A stretch of 64,000 nt of DNA from Paenibacillus sp. V4I3 (GCF_030817215.1 NZ_JAUSZA010000001.1:1586501-1650500), one strand, 5' to 3'; positions 1 through 9,100 are shown, numbered from the stretch's first letter. Numbers and translations are program-made. Notes: generated from the letters alone by a model not told the origin.

Positions 1-1
1 T

Positions 2-52
2 TTCGGTGAGATTGCGATATGGTCACAAGAGTGGCTGCCTGTTCAGGAGTAG
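2..52 (+). CDS. C-terminal end of an unidentified protein (cut by window edge)
   Basis: The second frame reads 16 codons from the window edge to a TAG stop at 50-52, ending WLPVQE. A T-tailed hairpin follows at once, as expected at the 3' end of a real gene. The fragment is too short to name a family. An acidic, Pro-containing end of this kind occurs in GyrI-like effector domains, but that is only a guess. Confidence 0.35.
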   Translation, partial: FGEIAIWSQEWLPVQE

Positions 53-63
53 CTAGTGTAAGT

Positions 64-112
64 AAAAAAGGTCATCTAACCTGTGGAAATCTGCAGGGTA
101 GATGATCTTTCT
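64..112 (+). terminator. Rho-independent terminator
   Basis: Imperfect stem in which GGTCATCTAACC pairs with GGTAGATGATC across a short loop, followed by CTTTCTG. It lies directly after the stop codon at 52 and most likely ends the gene cut by the window edge. Confidence 0.6.
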
Positions 113-120
113 GTTGAAGA

Positions 121-152
121 AAAAAGCCGGCAGTTCAATGAACCGACGGCTA
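121..152 (-). terminator. Terminator of the DUF3052/SRPBCC/ArsR operon
   Basis: Read on the minus strand, GCCGTCGGTTCA pairs with TGAACTGCCGGC and is followed by a TTTTTT run. It lies 12 bases after the stop of the ArsR gene, the last gene of the leftward operon. Confidence 0.7.
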
Positions 153-163
153 GTCGTATTTTG

Positions 164-544
164 TTATTCATGTTTCGTGGGATCGACCAATTCCAAAGCG
201 GATAAAGCATTTCCGCCTTCCTCATCGTCCGATTCAACGAACCGTTTGAGCACATTTAACTTGTTTTCCCAATAGCGTTCATAATAGGAAAGCCAACGCT
301 TCAACTCCATAAGCGGTTCCGCCTCCAGCCTGTATCGGGTCTCGCGGCCGACTTTGCGTTCTTTCACCAGCCCGGCATCAGCCAAAATGCGAAGATGCTT
401 GGATACCGCGGTGCGGCTCATCGGGAAATGGCCGGAGATAACCGTAACGGGCATCTCTTGTTCACCGAGCAGCTTCAACACCTGACGGCGGGTCGGATCG
501 GCGATCGCTTGAAAGACGTCATGCTTCTGCGAGGGGGCAGCCAT
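164..544 (-). CDS. ArsR-family transcriptional regulator (partner of SRPBCC protein)
   Basis: A 126-residue winged-helix regulator. The core DVFQAIADPTRRQVLKLL is the usual first helix of ArsR regulators, followed by the recognition segment MSRTAVSKHLRILADAGLV and a wing ending in the RETRYRL strand. No metal-binding Cys pair is visible, which fits the non-metal subgroup that accompanies SRPBCC proteins. The ATG at 544 was chosen because it starts the conserved domain, has a GAGG site just upstream and lies one base after the SRPBCC stop, so the two are probably translationally coupled. An upstream in-frame start would add 37 Arg-rich residues read out of the SRPBCC gene and is unlikely. It probably represses its own operon through the palindromes at 1456-1501. 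Confidence 0.9.
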   Translation of the reverse strand: MAAPSQKHDVFQAIADPTRRQVLKLLGEQEMPVTVISGHFPMSRTAVSKHLRILADAGLVKERKVGRETRYRLEAEPLMELKRWLSYYERYWENKLNVLKRFVESDDEEGGNALSALELVDPTKHE

Positions 545-545
545 C

Positions 546-971
546 TTATGCCTCGACGTAAGCAGCGAGCGCCTTCGCCAGGCCTCCCCAGCCCATTGAC
601 ATCGTCTCGCGAACAACCGTGTGAGGTTGACCGAATTCCGTAACTTTATCCGCATCCCAGCCGGAGTGGATGAGAGTGAATTCCGTTTTGCCTTCTAAAT
701 CAGTCAATTCGAAAGTCAGCGACCAATCCTTGCCCCATTCGAAAGTCATACGGTTCGGCGGGTCGAGCTCGGTTACTTTACAAGGGGATTTGCCAAAGGG
801 TCCTGCTTCCAAGTGAAATTCATAGCCAATCTCTGGCTTGAAATCATTGGGCATGAGCCAAGCTGCGATGCCATCAGATGTCGCTACGGCATTCCAAACC
901 TTTTGAATCGGTGCGTTAAAAACAAGTGTTTGTTTGATATCCGGCAATGTGCCTTGAGTCTGGTTTTCCAT
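546..971 (-). CDS. SRPBCC / AHSA1-like domain protein
   Basis: A 141-residue START/Bet v1-fold protein. It opens with the typical strand LVFNAPIQKVWNAVATSDGIAAW and has the family signatures KVTELDPPNRMTFEW and, near the end, HSGW and GWGGLAKALAAYVE. The family forms a hydrophobic ligand cavity; ligands are generally unknown and no catalytic residue can be named. It is the middle gene of a three-gene leftward operon between a DUF3052-like protein and an ArsR regulator. SRPBCC-ArsR pairing is very common, and the regulator is presumed to control the pair. Length is normal for the family. Confidence 0.9.
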   Translation of the reverse strand: MENQTQGTLPDIKQTLVFNAPIQKVWNAVATSDGIAAWLMPNDFKPEIGYEFHLEAGPFGKSPCKVTELDPPNRMTFEWGKDWSLTFELTDLEGKTEFTLIHSGWDADKVTEFGQPHTVVRETMSMGWGGLAKALAAYVEA

Positions 972-999
972 AAATAAGAAGCCTCCAATGATTCATTTT

Positions 1000-1380
1000 T
1001 TAGGATTTGGTTTTTACTTTACTCTTATGTCGCAAACGCAGGGCCGACCATTTATCGTCCACCGCAACATTGCTTACAAGACGATAGTCTGTTTTCTCAT
1101 TCATTAACTTCCAGAGAATGTCTCGGTTAATGTCGGTTTTCACCTTCGAGCTTTGCTTCGGATAGGTTATCCAGAACACAGCCTCATCGTTCAAATAGGC
1201 AATCGCTTTAGGCGCCCATTCAGCCACCTCGGCGGCATTGTTTACAAAAAGCTGAACGAAATCATAGGTCCCATTCGGCTCCTCATTATCCTCAATGCCA
1301 AGCTTGTAGCCTTCAGGTGCCTGAAGAACGAGAGCTCGTCCTTGCTTGTAGCGCAGCTTCTTCAACAATTCGTCCTGCAT
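1000..1380 (-). CDS. DUF3052-like small protein
   Basis: A 126-residue soluble protein without signal peptide or membrane segment. It has the features of small DUF3052-type proteins often found next to AHSA1 genes: QGRALVLQAPEGY near the start, a central FVQLFVNNAAEVAEWAPKAI, then VFWITYPKQSSKVKTDINRD and a basic tail. The biochemical role is unknown. It is the first gene of the operon, 28 bases ahead of the SRPBCC gene, and sits behind the autoregulated promoter at 1479-1508. The family name is from memory of the motif pattern and was not checked by a profile search. Confidence 0.75.
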   Translation of the reverse strand: MQDELLKKLRYKQGRALVLQAPEGYKLGIEDNEEPNGTYDFVQLFVNNAAEVAEWAPKAIAYLNDEAVFWITYPKQSSKVKTDINRDILWKLMNEKTDYRLVSNVAVDDKWSALRLRHKSKVKTKS

Positions 1381-1455
1381 CGTAAGTCATTCCTTCCTGT
1401 ATGTCCTTTTCGTATTGTGTCCAAAAGATTAGGTTTTCCAAAGGCATTACAATAC

Positions 1456-1508
1456 GAAACCAAATGGTTACACAAAGGATTATACGAAACCTTTTGGTTT
1501 CATGTCAA
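1456..1508 (-). promoter_or_regulatory. Promoter with two palindromic operators (ArsR autoregulation)
   Basis: On the minus strand TTGACA (1503-1508) and TATAAT (1479-1484) form a consensus sigma-A promoter with an 18-base spacer. The spacer holds the palindrome GAAACC-N4-GGTTTC (1486-1501). A second, slightly imperfect copy, GAAACC-N4-GGTTAC, lies at 1456-1471, exactly 30 bases (about three helical turns) further down. A dimer bound to the first site would cover the -35/-10 region and the second would overlap the transcription start. The ArsR product at 164-544 is the obvious candidate ligand. Confidence 0.8.
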
Positions 1509-1618
1509 GGGGGGTTGTTGGGTAACAATTCTGCCGTGAAGTTTCTGTTCTCTTTTTCAACAATTCTGAAATCATGGTATAGTTATGAAAAACATAGAGT
1601 GGAACAAAGGAGAACGAG

Positions 1619-2620
1619 ATGATACGTTTTGCTGTTATTGGAACCAACTGGATTACGGAAGAATTCATTCATGCTGCCCGCGAGACGGGGGAGTTCGACT
1701 TAACTGCCGTATACTCGCGTACGGAGGAGAAAGCTGCGGAATTCGCTCAGAAATTCGAGGTTTCTCATATCTATACAAGCCTAGAAACGTTTGCGCAAAG
1801 TAAGGAATTCGATGCAGTTTATATTGCGAGTCCGAACTCGCTTCATGCTGAATACGCGATACTCTGTATGAATCATGGCAAGCATGTTATCTGCGAAAAG
1901 CCCGCGGCATCCAATACCGCCGAGCTCTCAGCGATGATTCAAGCTGCACAAACGAATAAAGTGGTGTTCATGGAAGCTCTCAAGTCCACGCTGCTTCCTA
2001 ATTTCAAGGCGATACAAGACAATTTACATAAGTTGGGGAAAATTCGCCGTTATTTTGCGAGCTATTGCCAATATTCCTCGAGGTATGATGCTTATAAGCA
2101 GGGAACCGTACTGAATGCGTTCAATCCCATTTTTTCTAATGGCTCGATTATGGATCTAGGCGTCTATTGTATTTATCCGTTGGCGGTGCTTTTTGGTACT
2201 CCTGAACGTGTACAAGCAAGCGGAGTACTGCTGGAGTCTGGTGTAGATGGCGAGGGCAGCCTGCTGCTGAGTTACAAGGACATGGATGCGGTTATTATGC
2301 ACTCCAAAATTTCGAGCTCCTATCTACCAGCAGAAATTCAGGGTGAGCATGCGACAATGGTCATCGATAAAATCAACACGCCAGAAAAAGTTGAAATCCG
2401 TTACCGAGATGGTTCTGTGGAAAACCTGACGCGGGAGCAAGCTGTAAGAACGATGCGTTATGAAGCGGAAGAATTTATTCGGCTTATCAAAAGCGGAACA
2501 TTGGAGTCAAAGACAAACTCACATGCGAATTCCAGCATTGCCATGGCCATTATGGATGAGGCTAGAAAGCAGATGGGGCTTGTTTTTCCCGCTGACCGTA
2601 AAGCGGGTCAGTCCGAATAG
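1619..2620 (+). CDS. Gfo/Idh/MocA-family oxidoreductase
   Basis: A 333-residue NAD(P)-dependent dehydrogenase. The N-terminal Rossmann strand is IRFAVIGTNWITEEFI; the usual GxGxxG is reduced to GTNW, a common variant in this family. The signature catalytic strand VICEKPAASN (EKP) is present, as is the central GSIMDLGVYCIYPL segment of the substrate domain. Members oxidise or reduce sugars, inositols or related polyols, but the substrate cannot be read from the sequence. The ATG at 1619 follows an AAAGGAG site. The gene is monocistronic, divergent from the ArsR operon, and ends at a bidirectional terminator shared with the APC permease. Confidence 0.92.
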   Translation: MIRFAVIGTNWITEEFIHAARETGEFDLTAVYSRTEEKAAEFAQKFEVSHIYTSLETFAQSKEFDAVYIASPNSLHAEYAILCMNHGKHVICEKPAASNTAELSAMIQAAQTNKVVFMEALKSTLLPNFKAIQDNLHKLGKIRRYFASYCQYSSRYDAYKQGTVLNAFNPIFSNGSIMDLGVYCIYPLAVLFGTPERVQASGVLLESGVDGEGSLLLSYKDMDAVIMHSKISSSYLPAEIQGEHATMVIDKINTPEKVEIRYRDGSVENLTREQAVRTMRYEAEEFIRLIKSGTLESKTNSHANSSIAMAIMDEARKQMGLVFPADRKAGQSE

Positions 2621-2774
2621 GTAAGGGCTTTGAACTTTGCTTGCAAATGAATCAAAGCGTGCCGTCACATCATTCCGCCAAGAAAAATATCGGTTCGCCG
2701 TCCTTTTGGGCAAGAGTGGCTATCAAGGTTGAGTAAGTTCGATACTGGCAAGTGAAGTGGTACTTTCTATATCT

Positions 2775-2826
2775 AAAAAAGGTTGTCTCATAAGTAGCTA
2801 AGCTACAATGGGACAACCCTTTTTCG
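2775..2826. terminator. Bidirectional terminator
   Basis: AAAAAAGGTTGTC pairs with GGACAACCCTTTTT around an inner AGTAGCT/AGCTAC hairpin. A-run and T-run on opposite sides let it serve the dehydrogenase gene on the plus strand and the permease gene on the minus strand, whose stop codon is at 2829. Confidence 0.85.
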
Positions 2827-2828
2827 TT

Positions 2829-4178
2829 CTAATCCAGAGACCCGGAAGGGCGGCCACTGCCTGTGATGTTGGGCCTGCTTGCCGCTGTTAATGTACGTGC
2901 GGAACGCTTTCGAATCAAATGATACATAATGCCCGCGAGGAGCCAAACGCCACCCATCCATAGGGCATCTTTGTCGAGCAGAGACAGTAGATAGCCAATG
3001 AACCCGGCTCCGATCAACGGAAGAATGAGATAGAGGAACGTTTGCTTTGGCGACCGCTGCTTGTCTTTGATGTATTTTTGAGCAATAACTGAGATGTTTA
3101 CAAAGAAGAAGGCCGTTAATGCCCCGAAATTTACGAATTTCACAGCATTGTCTAGCGATATAACAAGAGCGAGCAAAGAGACGACGCTGACGATCACGAT
3201 GTTGGTGACGGGTGTGTTGAACTTAGGGTGAAGGGAACCGAACACCCGTTTAGGGAGAACCGAATCACGCCCCATCACAAAGAGGAGACGAGAAACGCTA
3301 GTTACTGATGATAAGCCTTGGGTGAAAATGGCGAGTATAAGCACGGTGATGAACACAGAGCTAAGTGCTGCTCCGCCGACGAGCTTAACGATCTCGAAAC
3401 CAGCCGAATCTATGTTGACGAAGGTTAGCTGTGGATAAACCAATTGTGTCAGGAAAGACGGCACCAAGTATAGAATGCTGGCTGCAATGATGATAATCAT
3501 GATGGCCCGAGGGATCGTTTTCTCGGAGTTTTTGGTTTCTTCCGACATAGTCGTGACCGTGTCAAAGCCAAGAAATGAGAAGCAGATCATCGATGCTCCC
3601 GCAAGAATGGTGGAGAACGGTACTTCGGTTTGCAGGAATGGCTGCAGCGGATGAACGTCTCCGGTGATATTCCGGAAAAGGAAAAGACAGAAGACCGCGA
3701 TAAAAAGGATCTGAATCCAGACGAACAGCTTGCTGATATTTGCAGAAAACTTAATGCCAATAATATTTACGATGCCGAGGACGATATTGAGTCCAATGAT
3801 CCAGACATACGCTGGAATGGACGGGAATTGTGCGTGAAGATAGATGCCGAAGGTAAGGCAGGCAATAATGGGGGAGAAGAAATAGTCAAGGAGCAGTGCC
3901 CAGCCGACCAGGAAACCTAAGTAGGGATGGATGCTTTTCTTCGTATAGGTGTAAGCGGAGCCTGAAGTGGGAAAAGATTTGGACATAACACCATAGCTGT
4001 ACGCGGTGAAAAAGATGGCAACGAAAGCAAGCAGATAAGCTTGCGTCAGCATGCCATGTGCATTCTCATAAGCAATGCCATAGATGGAGAAATAAATCAT
4101 AGGCGTCATCCATGCCAGTCCCATGTAAACGACTTGGGATAGATTTAAAGATTTGCGCAGTGTGACTTCTGATTTCAT
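2829..4178 (-). CDS. APC-superfamily permease under guanidine-I riboswitch control
   Basis: A 449-residue integral membrane protein with about 12 hydrophobic segments. The first carries VVYMGLAWMTPMIYFSIYGI and the next SYGVMSKSFPTSGSAYTYTKK, the substrate-loop pattern of amino acid/polyamine/organocation permeases. The segment ICFSFLGFDTVTTMSEETKN matches the conserved helix 6 region. No binding partner or ATPase is needed; transport is presumably driven by an ion gradient. A guanidine-I riboswitch with its own terminator precedes the gene and the guanidine degradation operon is divergent, so import of guanidine or a guanidino compound is the most likely role. Export is the alternative, as with other riboswitch-linked transporters. 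Confidence 0.9.
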   Translation of the reverse strand: MKSEVTLRKSLNLSQVVYMGLAWMTPMIYFSIYGIAYENAHGMLTQAYLLAFVAIFFTAYSYGVMSKSFPTSGSAYTYTKKSIHPYLGFLVGWALLLDYFFSPIIACLTFGIYLHAQFPSIPAYVWIIGLNIVLGIVNIIGIKFSANISKLFVWIQILFIAVFCLFLFRNITGDVHPLQPFLQTEVPFSTILAGASMICFSFLGFDTVTTMSEETKNSEKTIPRAIMIIIIAASILYLVPSFLTQLVYPQLTFVNIDSAGFEIVKLVGGAALSSVFITVLILAIFTQGLSSVTSVSRLLFVMGRDSVLPKRVFGSLHPKFNTPVTNIVIVSVVSLLALVISLDNAVKFVNFGALTAFFFVNISVIAQKYIKDKQRSPKQTFLYLILPLIGAGFIGYLLSLLDKDALWMGGVWLLAGIMYHLIRKRSARTLTAASRPNITGSGRPSGSLD

Positions 4179-4231
4179 GATGTTGACACTCCCTTATCCT
4201 TGTTTTCCGGTGATCATACGGAGCGTATATG

Positions 4232-4358
4232 CAAAAAAGCCAAGGAGATATCTATGAAACAGATATCCTCCCGGGCTTTTATCCCTCCGTGAACACAGGG
4301 TTAGCTGTGCGTTTTCTCTTGGTCCAGACTGAGCTGCTTGCACTCACGGAACCCTAGA
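4232..4358 (-). ncRNA. Guanidine-I (ykkC) riboswitch with terminator, controlling the APC permease
   Basis: Read on the minus strand from 4358, the leader contains the conserved ykkC blocks in order: CTAGGGTTCCG, then a CTGGACCAAGAGAAAAC block, then ACGGAGGGATAAAAGCCCGG. The aptamer covers about 4268-4358. Its 3' AAGCC is also the 5' strand of a terminator hairpin (AAGCC, GGATATCT with AGATATC, GGCTTTTTT; 4232-4283), so aptamer and terminator compete. This is the ON-switch layout: guanidine binding should prevent termination and express the permease. Identification is from recognised consensus blocks. Confidence 0.9.
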
Positions 4359-4513
4359 AAACCATTTATGTGATGAATCATTACTTACCTATTAGCGGAA
4401 ATGACGATTTACTTAATCATGTTAGATATCAGCCTGATGTGTAAGTTAATATAACACAAAGGTAAGCTCGTGAGAAGTGTTTTAGATAAAATAAGGATTT
4501 AATCTAGAAGTTA

Positions 4514-4542
4514 TTGACACATATCATTAACGATGTTATGTT
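4514..4542 (+). promoter_or_regulatory. Sigma-A-type promoter of the guanidine operon
   Basis: TTGACA at 4514-4519 and TATGTT at 4537-4542 with a 17-base spacer. The predicted start lies about 20-25 bases before the first conserved block of the plus-strand riboswitch, so the whole leader is transcribed. Confidence 0.7.
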
Positions 4543-4569
4543 TAGTAACACAAAAGAATACGTTTGTTT

Positions 4570-4698
4570 ACTAGGGTTCCGCCGGTTATGACCGGGCTGG
4601 TCCGAGAGTAAACCGCTCTTGTATAAGGGCGCCACGGAAGGATAAAAACCTGGGAGATATCACCAAGACATTTGAGTCTTGTGGATGTCTCCCTTTTT
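4570..4698 (+). ncRNA. Guanidine-I (ykkC) riboswitch with terminator, controlling the guanidine degradation operon
   Basis: Conserved blocks CTAGGGTTCCG (4571-4581), GGGCTGGTCCGAGAG (about 4594-4608) and ACGGAAGGATAAAAACC define the aptamer (about 4570-4650). Its last bases flow into a terminator (4652-4698) in which GGGAGA...ACCAAGAC pairs with GTCTTGTGG...TCTCCC and is followed by TTTTTGT. The first gene starts 32 bases later. Guanidine binding should allow read-through into the four downstream genes. It is an independent aptamer in opposite orientation to the one at 4232-4358, with different loop sequences. Confidence 0.93.
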
Positions 4699-4729
4699 GT
4701 TTAACGACATAGCAAAGGAGATTGGTAGC

Positions 4730-5452
4730 ATGGATAACATTTGGAGCAAGACGATAGGACCAGGCGGCAAATGGTCGGGAGCGATTGGTAGAGGGAAGTT
4801 GATTCGTTTTACGGCGCTGGAGGCCGGCGCGAATGTGTCTATACAAGTGTTCCACGCGAAGGATCTTACGGAGCGCTACAATATGCCGGATACGCTGAAA
4901 GCCCAACATACAGCTCATTTGACGCGTGGAAACATACTGATGAGTGACAATGGCCGAGCGTTAGTGAGCATCGTGGAGGACAGTATTGGTTGGCATGATC
5001 CGCTTAGCGGATACACAAGTCGTACGGCTACCGATGCCAAGTACGGAACGACGAATTTCCAAGAGCAGCGGAATGAGTGGCTGAGGAGCGGTCAAGAAAA
5101 CTTTGCGGTAGAGCTGGTGCGTAATGGCCTTAGCATGCGCGATATGATGCCGGTTGTGAATTTATTTTCCAAAGTGTTTTGTGATGACAATGGGGATATG
5201 CATTTTAGTGCTGCTCATTGTCCTGCGGGAGCCACGGTTACGCTGCGTACGGAATTAGATTGCTTGCTCGTCTTATCGAACACACCAAACCCGCTTGACC
5301 CAAGATCAACGTATCCATCAGTGCCTGTCAAAATTGAGGTGCTAGCTGCTGCTCCATTGGGTGAAGATGATTATTGCTTGAATTATCGCCCGGAAAATCG
5401 CCGAGCTTTTGAAAATACATGGGAATATCACACGCTGTTAGGAGGAATTTAA
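4730..5452 (+). CDS. Carboxyguanidine deiminase subunit (urea carboxylase-associated protein 1, DUF1989)
   Basis: A 240-residue DUF1989 protein, one of the pair long annotated as urea carboxylase-associated proteins and since shown to form the heteromeric carboxyguanidine deiminase CgdAB. The complex releases ammonia from carboxyguanidine to give allophanate. Visible family features are GGKWSGAIGRGKLIRFTALE near the start, the repeated DNGRALVSIVEDSIGWHDPL block, and CDDNGDMHF with HC and a later C as possible zinc ligands. The ATG at 4730 follows an AAAGGAG site at 4714-4720. An in-frame start at 4679 lies inside the riboswitch terminator and is rejected. The stop abuts the start of the second subunit, as expected for co-translated partners. 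Confidence 0.9.
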   Translation: MDNIWSKTIGPGGKWSGAIGRGKLIRFTALEAGANVSIQVFHAKDLTERYNMPDTLKAQHTAHLTRGNILMSDNGRALVSIVEDSIGWHDPLSGYTSRTATDAKYGTTNFQEQRNEWLRSGQENFAVELVRNGLSMRDMMPVVNLFSKVFCDDNGDMHFSAAHCPAGATVTLRTELDCLLVLSNTPNPLDPRSTYPSVPVKIEVLAAAPLGEDDYCLNYRPENRRAFENTWEYHTLLGGI

Positions 5453-6106
5453 ATGGCTGTTTTTAATCGAGTGGAAAGCCCTCGCCTAGTCGAGGATGCC
5501 ATCTATAGCGAAGTTATTCAAGCGGGAGACGGTTGGATGCGCGTTTTGAAGCCAGGGCAAGTGCTGCGCATTGTCGATCTGGAAGGGAATCAGGCGGCTG
5601 ACACGCTGTTTTATGATGCTGAGAATCCGGAAGATCATTATAGCGCAGTGGCGACGATTGCAGGTCAAAGCAATATTTATCTCAGCACAGGCTCTGTCCT
5701 CCGGGCGGAATCCGGTAAGGAATTGCTCCAAATCGTAGCCGACACCTGCGGGCGCCATGATACGGTCGGGGGTTCGTGCTCAGCTCAAAGCAACACGGTG
5801 CGCTACTCGCACGATAAGCTGTCCATGCATAACTGTCGGGATACGTTTATGCTCCAGCTTGCTCAGCACGAAAGTGGAGCGTATACGAAGCGGGATTTGG
5901 CACCCAACATTAACTTCTTTATGAATGTACCCGTAACACCAGATGGTGGATTGAAGTTCGATGATGGTGTCTCCGCTCCTGGCTGTTATGTGGAAGTTCA
6001 ATCGATAGGCAACTCGATGGTGCTTATCAGCAACTGTCCGCAGCTTAATAATCCTTGTAATGCCTATAATCCGACACCGATACAGGTTCTTATTTGGGAG
6101 AAGTAA
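5453..6106 (+). CDS. Carboxyguanidine deiminase subunit (urea carboxylase-associated protein 2, DUF1989)
   Basis: A 217-residue second DUF1989 protein. It shares the fold of its neighbour: a strand LRIVDLEGNQAADTLFY, then STGSVLRAESGKELLQIVADTCGRHDTVGG with a Cys/His pair, then SAPGCYVEVQSIGNSMVLISNCPQL. The Cys and His residues are the likely zinc ligands. It pairs with the preceding protein as carboxyguanidine deiminase. The ATG directly follows the previous TAA and the GGAGG site lies inside the end of the upstream gene, so the two are translationally coupled. It is followed 24 bases later by the carboxylase. Confidence 0.9.
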   Translation: MAVFNRVESPRLVEDAIYSEVIQAGDGWMRVLKPGQVLRIVDLEGNQAADTLFYDAENPEDHYSAVATIAGQSNIYLSTGSVLRAESGKELLQIVADTCGRHDTVGGSCSAQSNTVRYSHDKLSMHNCRDTFMLQLAQHESGAYTKRDLAPNINFFMNVPVTPDGGLKFDDGVSAPGCYVEVQSIGNSMVLISNCPQLNNPCNAYNPTPIQVLIWEK

Positions 6107-6130
6107 GTTCCTTTGTTTAAGAGGAGATAG

Positions 6131-9100
6131 ATGGTCTACGAAATTCGAAGGGGTGTGGATACGATGTTTACAAAAGTACTGATTGCTAATCGTGGCGCTA
6201 TCGCTGTACGCATTGAGCGTACTTTACGCAAGCTCGGGGTTGCGTCCGTTGCTGTATATACGGGGGCAGATCAAGATAGTTTACATGTGGATGGGGCAGA
6301 TGAAGCTGTTCTGATCGGTGAAGGACCGGCGAAGGAAAGTTATTTGAATACAGAGTTGATTTTGAAAACAGCGCTTGAAACCGGTGTGCAGGCGATTCAT
6401 CCCGGTTACGGCTTTCTGAGCGAAAATGCAGATTTCGCACGTGCTTGCCGAGAGAATGGCATTGTGTTTATCGGCCCTACACCTGAGCAAATGGAAATGT
6501 TCGGACTCAAGCATTCTGCGCGGGAAATCGCTGAAAGAGCCGGCGTGCCGATGCTGCCAGGAACCCCGCTGATTACAGAGCTGAATGAGGCATTAGTTGA
6601 AGCTGCACGTATTGGTTACCCTGTTATTCTCAAAAGCACAGCAGGTGGCGGCGGCATTGGGATGCGTGTCTGCGCAGATGAGGCAACGCTAAGAGCTGCT
6701 TATGATGGCGTCCGCCATTTGGCAGAGACGAATTTCAAAAACGGCGGCATGTTTCTTGAAAAATATATAGCGAGAGCGCGTCACGTTGAGGTGCAAATTT
6801 TCGGTAATGACTTCGGTGAAGTCGTTACGCTGGGGGAGCGCGATTGTTCCATTCAACGTCGTAACCAGAAGGTCATTGAAGAAAGCCCGGCTCCGAATCT
6901 GTCGGATGAAGTGCGTGAGGCGATGTTCGCCTCGGCGAAGCGTCTTGCTGCTGAAGTGGGCTATCGCAGTGCGGGGACGGTCGAATATCTTTACGATCCG
7001 GAAACGTGTGAGTTTTACTTCCTTGAGGTCAACACCAGACTACAGGTTGAGCATGGTGTGACGGAGGAAGTGCTGGGTATTGACCTCGTTGAGTGGATGT
7101 TGCTTGAAGCGGCGAATGAACTGAAGGATATTCAATCACTTATCCGTAAGTCGGTAGGGCACAGCATTCAAGCTCGCATCTATGCGGAGGACTGCCTCCA
7201 GCAGTTCCGTCCGAGTGCAGGACAGCTGGATCGTGCTGTTTTTTCGGATAAAGCAAGAAATGAGACGTGGGTTCGGGACGGGTTGACAGTGACGACGCTT
7301 TACGATCCGATGCTGGCTAAAATCATTGTCCACGGTATAGACCGTTTGGACGCCATTCGTAAGCTAATCGAAGCGTTGGCGGAAACGCGCATGTACGGAA
7401 TTACAACGAATCTGCAGTATTTGCAGGCTCTTCTGCAAGAGAAAGATTGCGTAGACGGGAACGTCTTCACGCAATTGCTGAATACGTTTGAGCCTGTGGA
7501 ACTGGCTCTGGAAGTGGTTGATGGCGGGATCCAAACCACCGTTCAGGACTTCCCCGGTCGCATCCGCCACTGGGATGTGGGCGTACCTCCTTGCGGACCG
7601 ATGGATCCGCTATCGTTCCGTATCGGTAACAAGCTGCTTGGCAACGATGACTCTGCCAGCGGATTGGAAATGACGCTGCGCGGAGGTTCTTATAAGTTCC
7701 GCAGCGACATGTGGTTCTGCGTCACTGGCGCAGATATGCAAGCTGAGTTGGACGGAACGGCTATTGTAATGTATAAGCCGGTGTTTGCGGCTCGTGGTCA
7801 AGTGTTGAGCTTCGGCGAGGCAAAGGAAGGTATGCGTACTTATCTTCTTATCGGTGGCGGATTGGATATACCGAAAATTCTTGGCAGCTCCTCCACGTTT
7901 ACGCTTGGCGGCTTTGGTGGTCATGGCGGTCGAGCGCTGCGTACGGGTGATGTACTGGGTGTGAATGAAGGCGGAAGTCCGGTTCAAGAGGAGGTAGAGC
8001 TTGCTTTGGAGCATCGTCCTGTGATGACGCGAGTGTGGACGATCGGTGTGATCCCTGGACCTCATTGTACAGGTGAGTTTTTGCACGCAAAATACTTGGA
8101 TCAATTGACGGAAACGAGCTGGGAAGTTCATTTTAACTCCTCAAGGACGGGTGTTCGTTTGAAAGGACCTGCTCCGCTATGGACGCGTGAAGATGGCGGG
8201 GAAGCGGGGCTTCATCCATCTAATATTCACGATAATGCATATGCGGTCGGCACGCTTGATTTGACAGGGGATATGCCTATTCTTCTTGGACCTGATGGCC
8301 CGAGCCTTGGCGGTTTCGTATGTCCGGTGACGACGGCTTCGGCTGAGTTTTGGAAGCTGGGCCAGCTTCATCCGGGTGATACAATTCGCTTCCACTTGCT
8401 CACACTTCCAGAAGCAGAGGCATTGCGCGATCTGCAGGAAAGTAATTTGCGCGCGATTGGTGAGGGGGATTTCGGACGGCTGGTGCTTGTGCAGCTACCT
8501 GTTGTTAATGAAGAGATTACGCCGGAATATCCGCGTCTTTTCCATGAAGCAGCTAATCGCAGATTTCCAATTACGATCCGCTGCTGCGGCGATCAGAATT
8601 TACTTGTTGAGTATGGTGAGCTTGAACTGGATTTGCTGCTGCGATTCCAAGTGCAGGCTTTGATGCAAGCCATTGTGAAAAGCGGCTCAATTCCGGTGCT
8701 GGATTTAACGCCAGGGATTCGTTCTTTGCAAATTCATATCGACCCTTCCCAAATCACGGTAAGTGAAGCGTGTATGAAAATTGTTGAGATTGATGCAGCG
8801 CTGCCTCCATTGGAAGAGTTCCGCGTACCATCTCGAATTGTTCGATTACCGCTATCTTGGGATGACCCGGCGACGCAGCTGGCGATTCAGCGATATCAAC
8901 AAGGGGTGCGTCCAGATGCGCCTTGGTGTCCGAGTAACCTGGAATTCATTCAACGCATGAATGGATTAGATACAATTGATGATGTTAAAAAGATTGTTTA
9001 TGACGCTAATTATTTGGTGCTCGGATTAGGTGACGTGTATTTGGGGGCTCCTGTAGCCACGCCTGTCGACCCGCGTCATCGCCTAGTCACAACGAAATAT

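Noticed and set aside
3630..3920. Plus-strand frame of 96 residues inside the APC permease
   Set aside because: Antisense to well-conserved membrane helices and without a ribosome binding site; a shadow frame.
4679..4729. Upstream start for the first deiminase subunit
   Set aside because: This stretch is the 3' arm of the riboswitch terminator; the ATG at 4730 has a clear AAAGGAG site.
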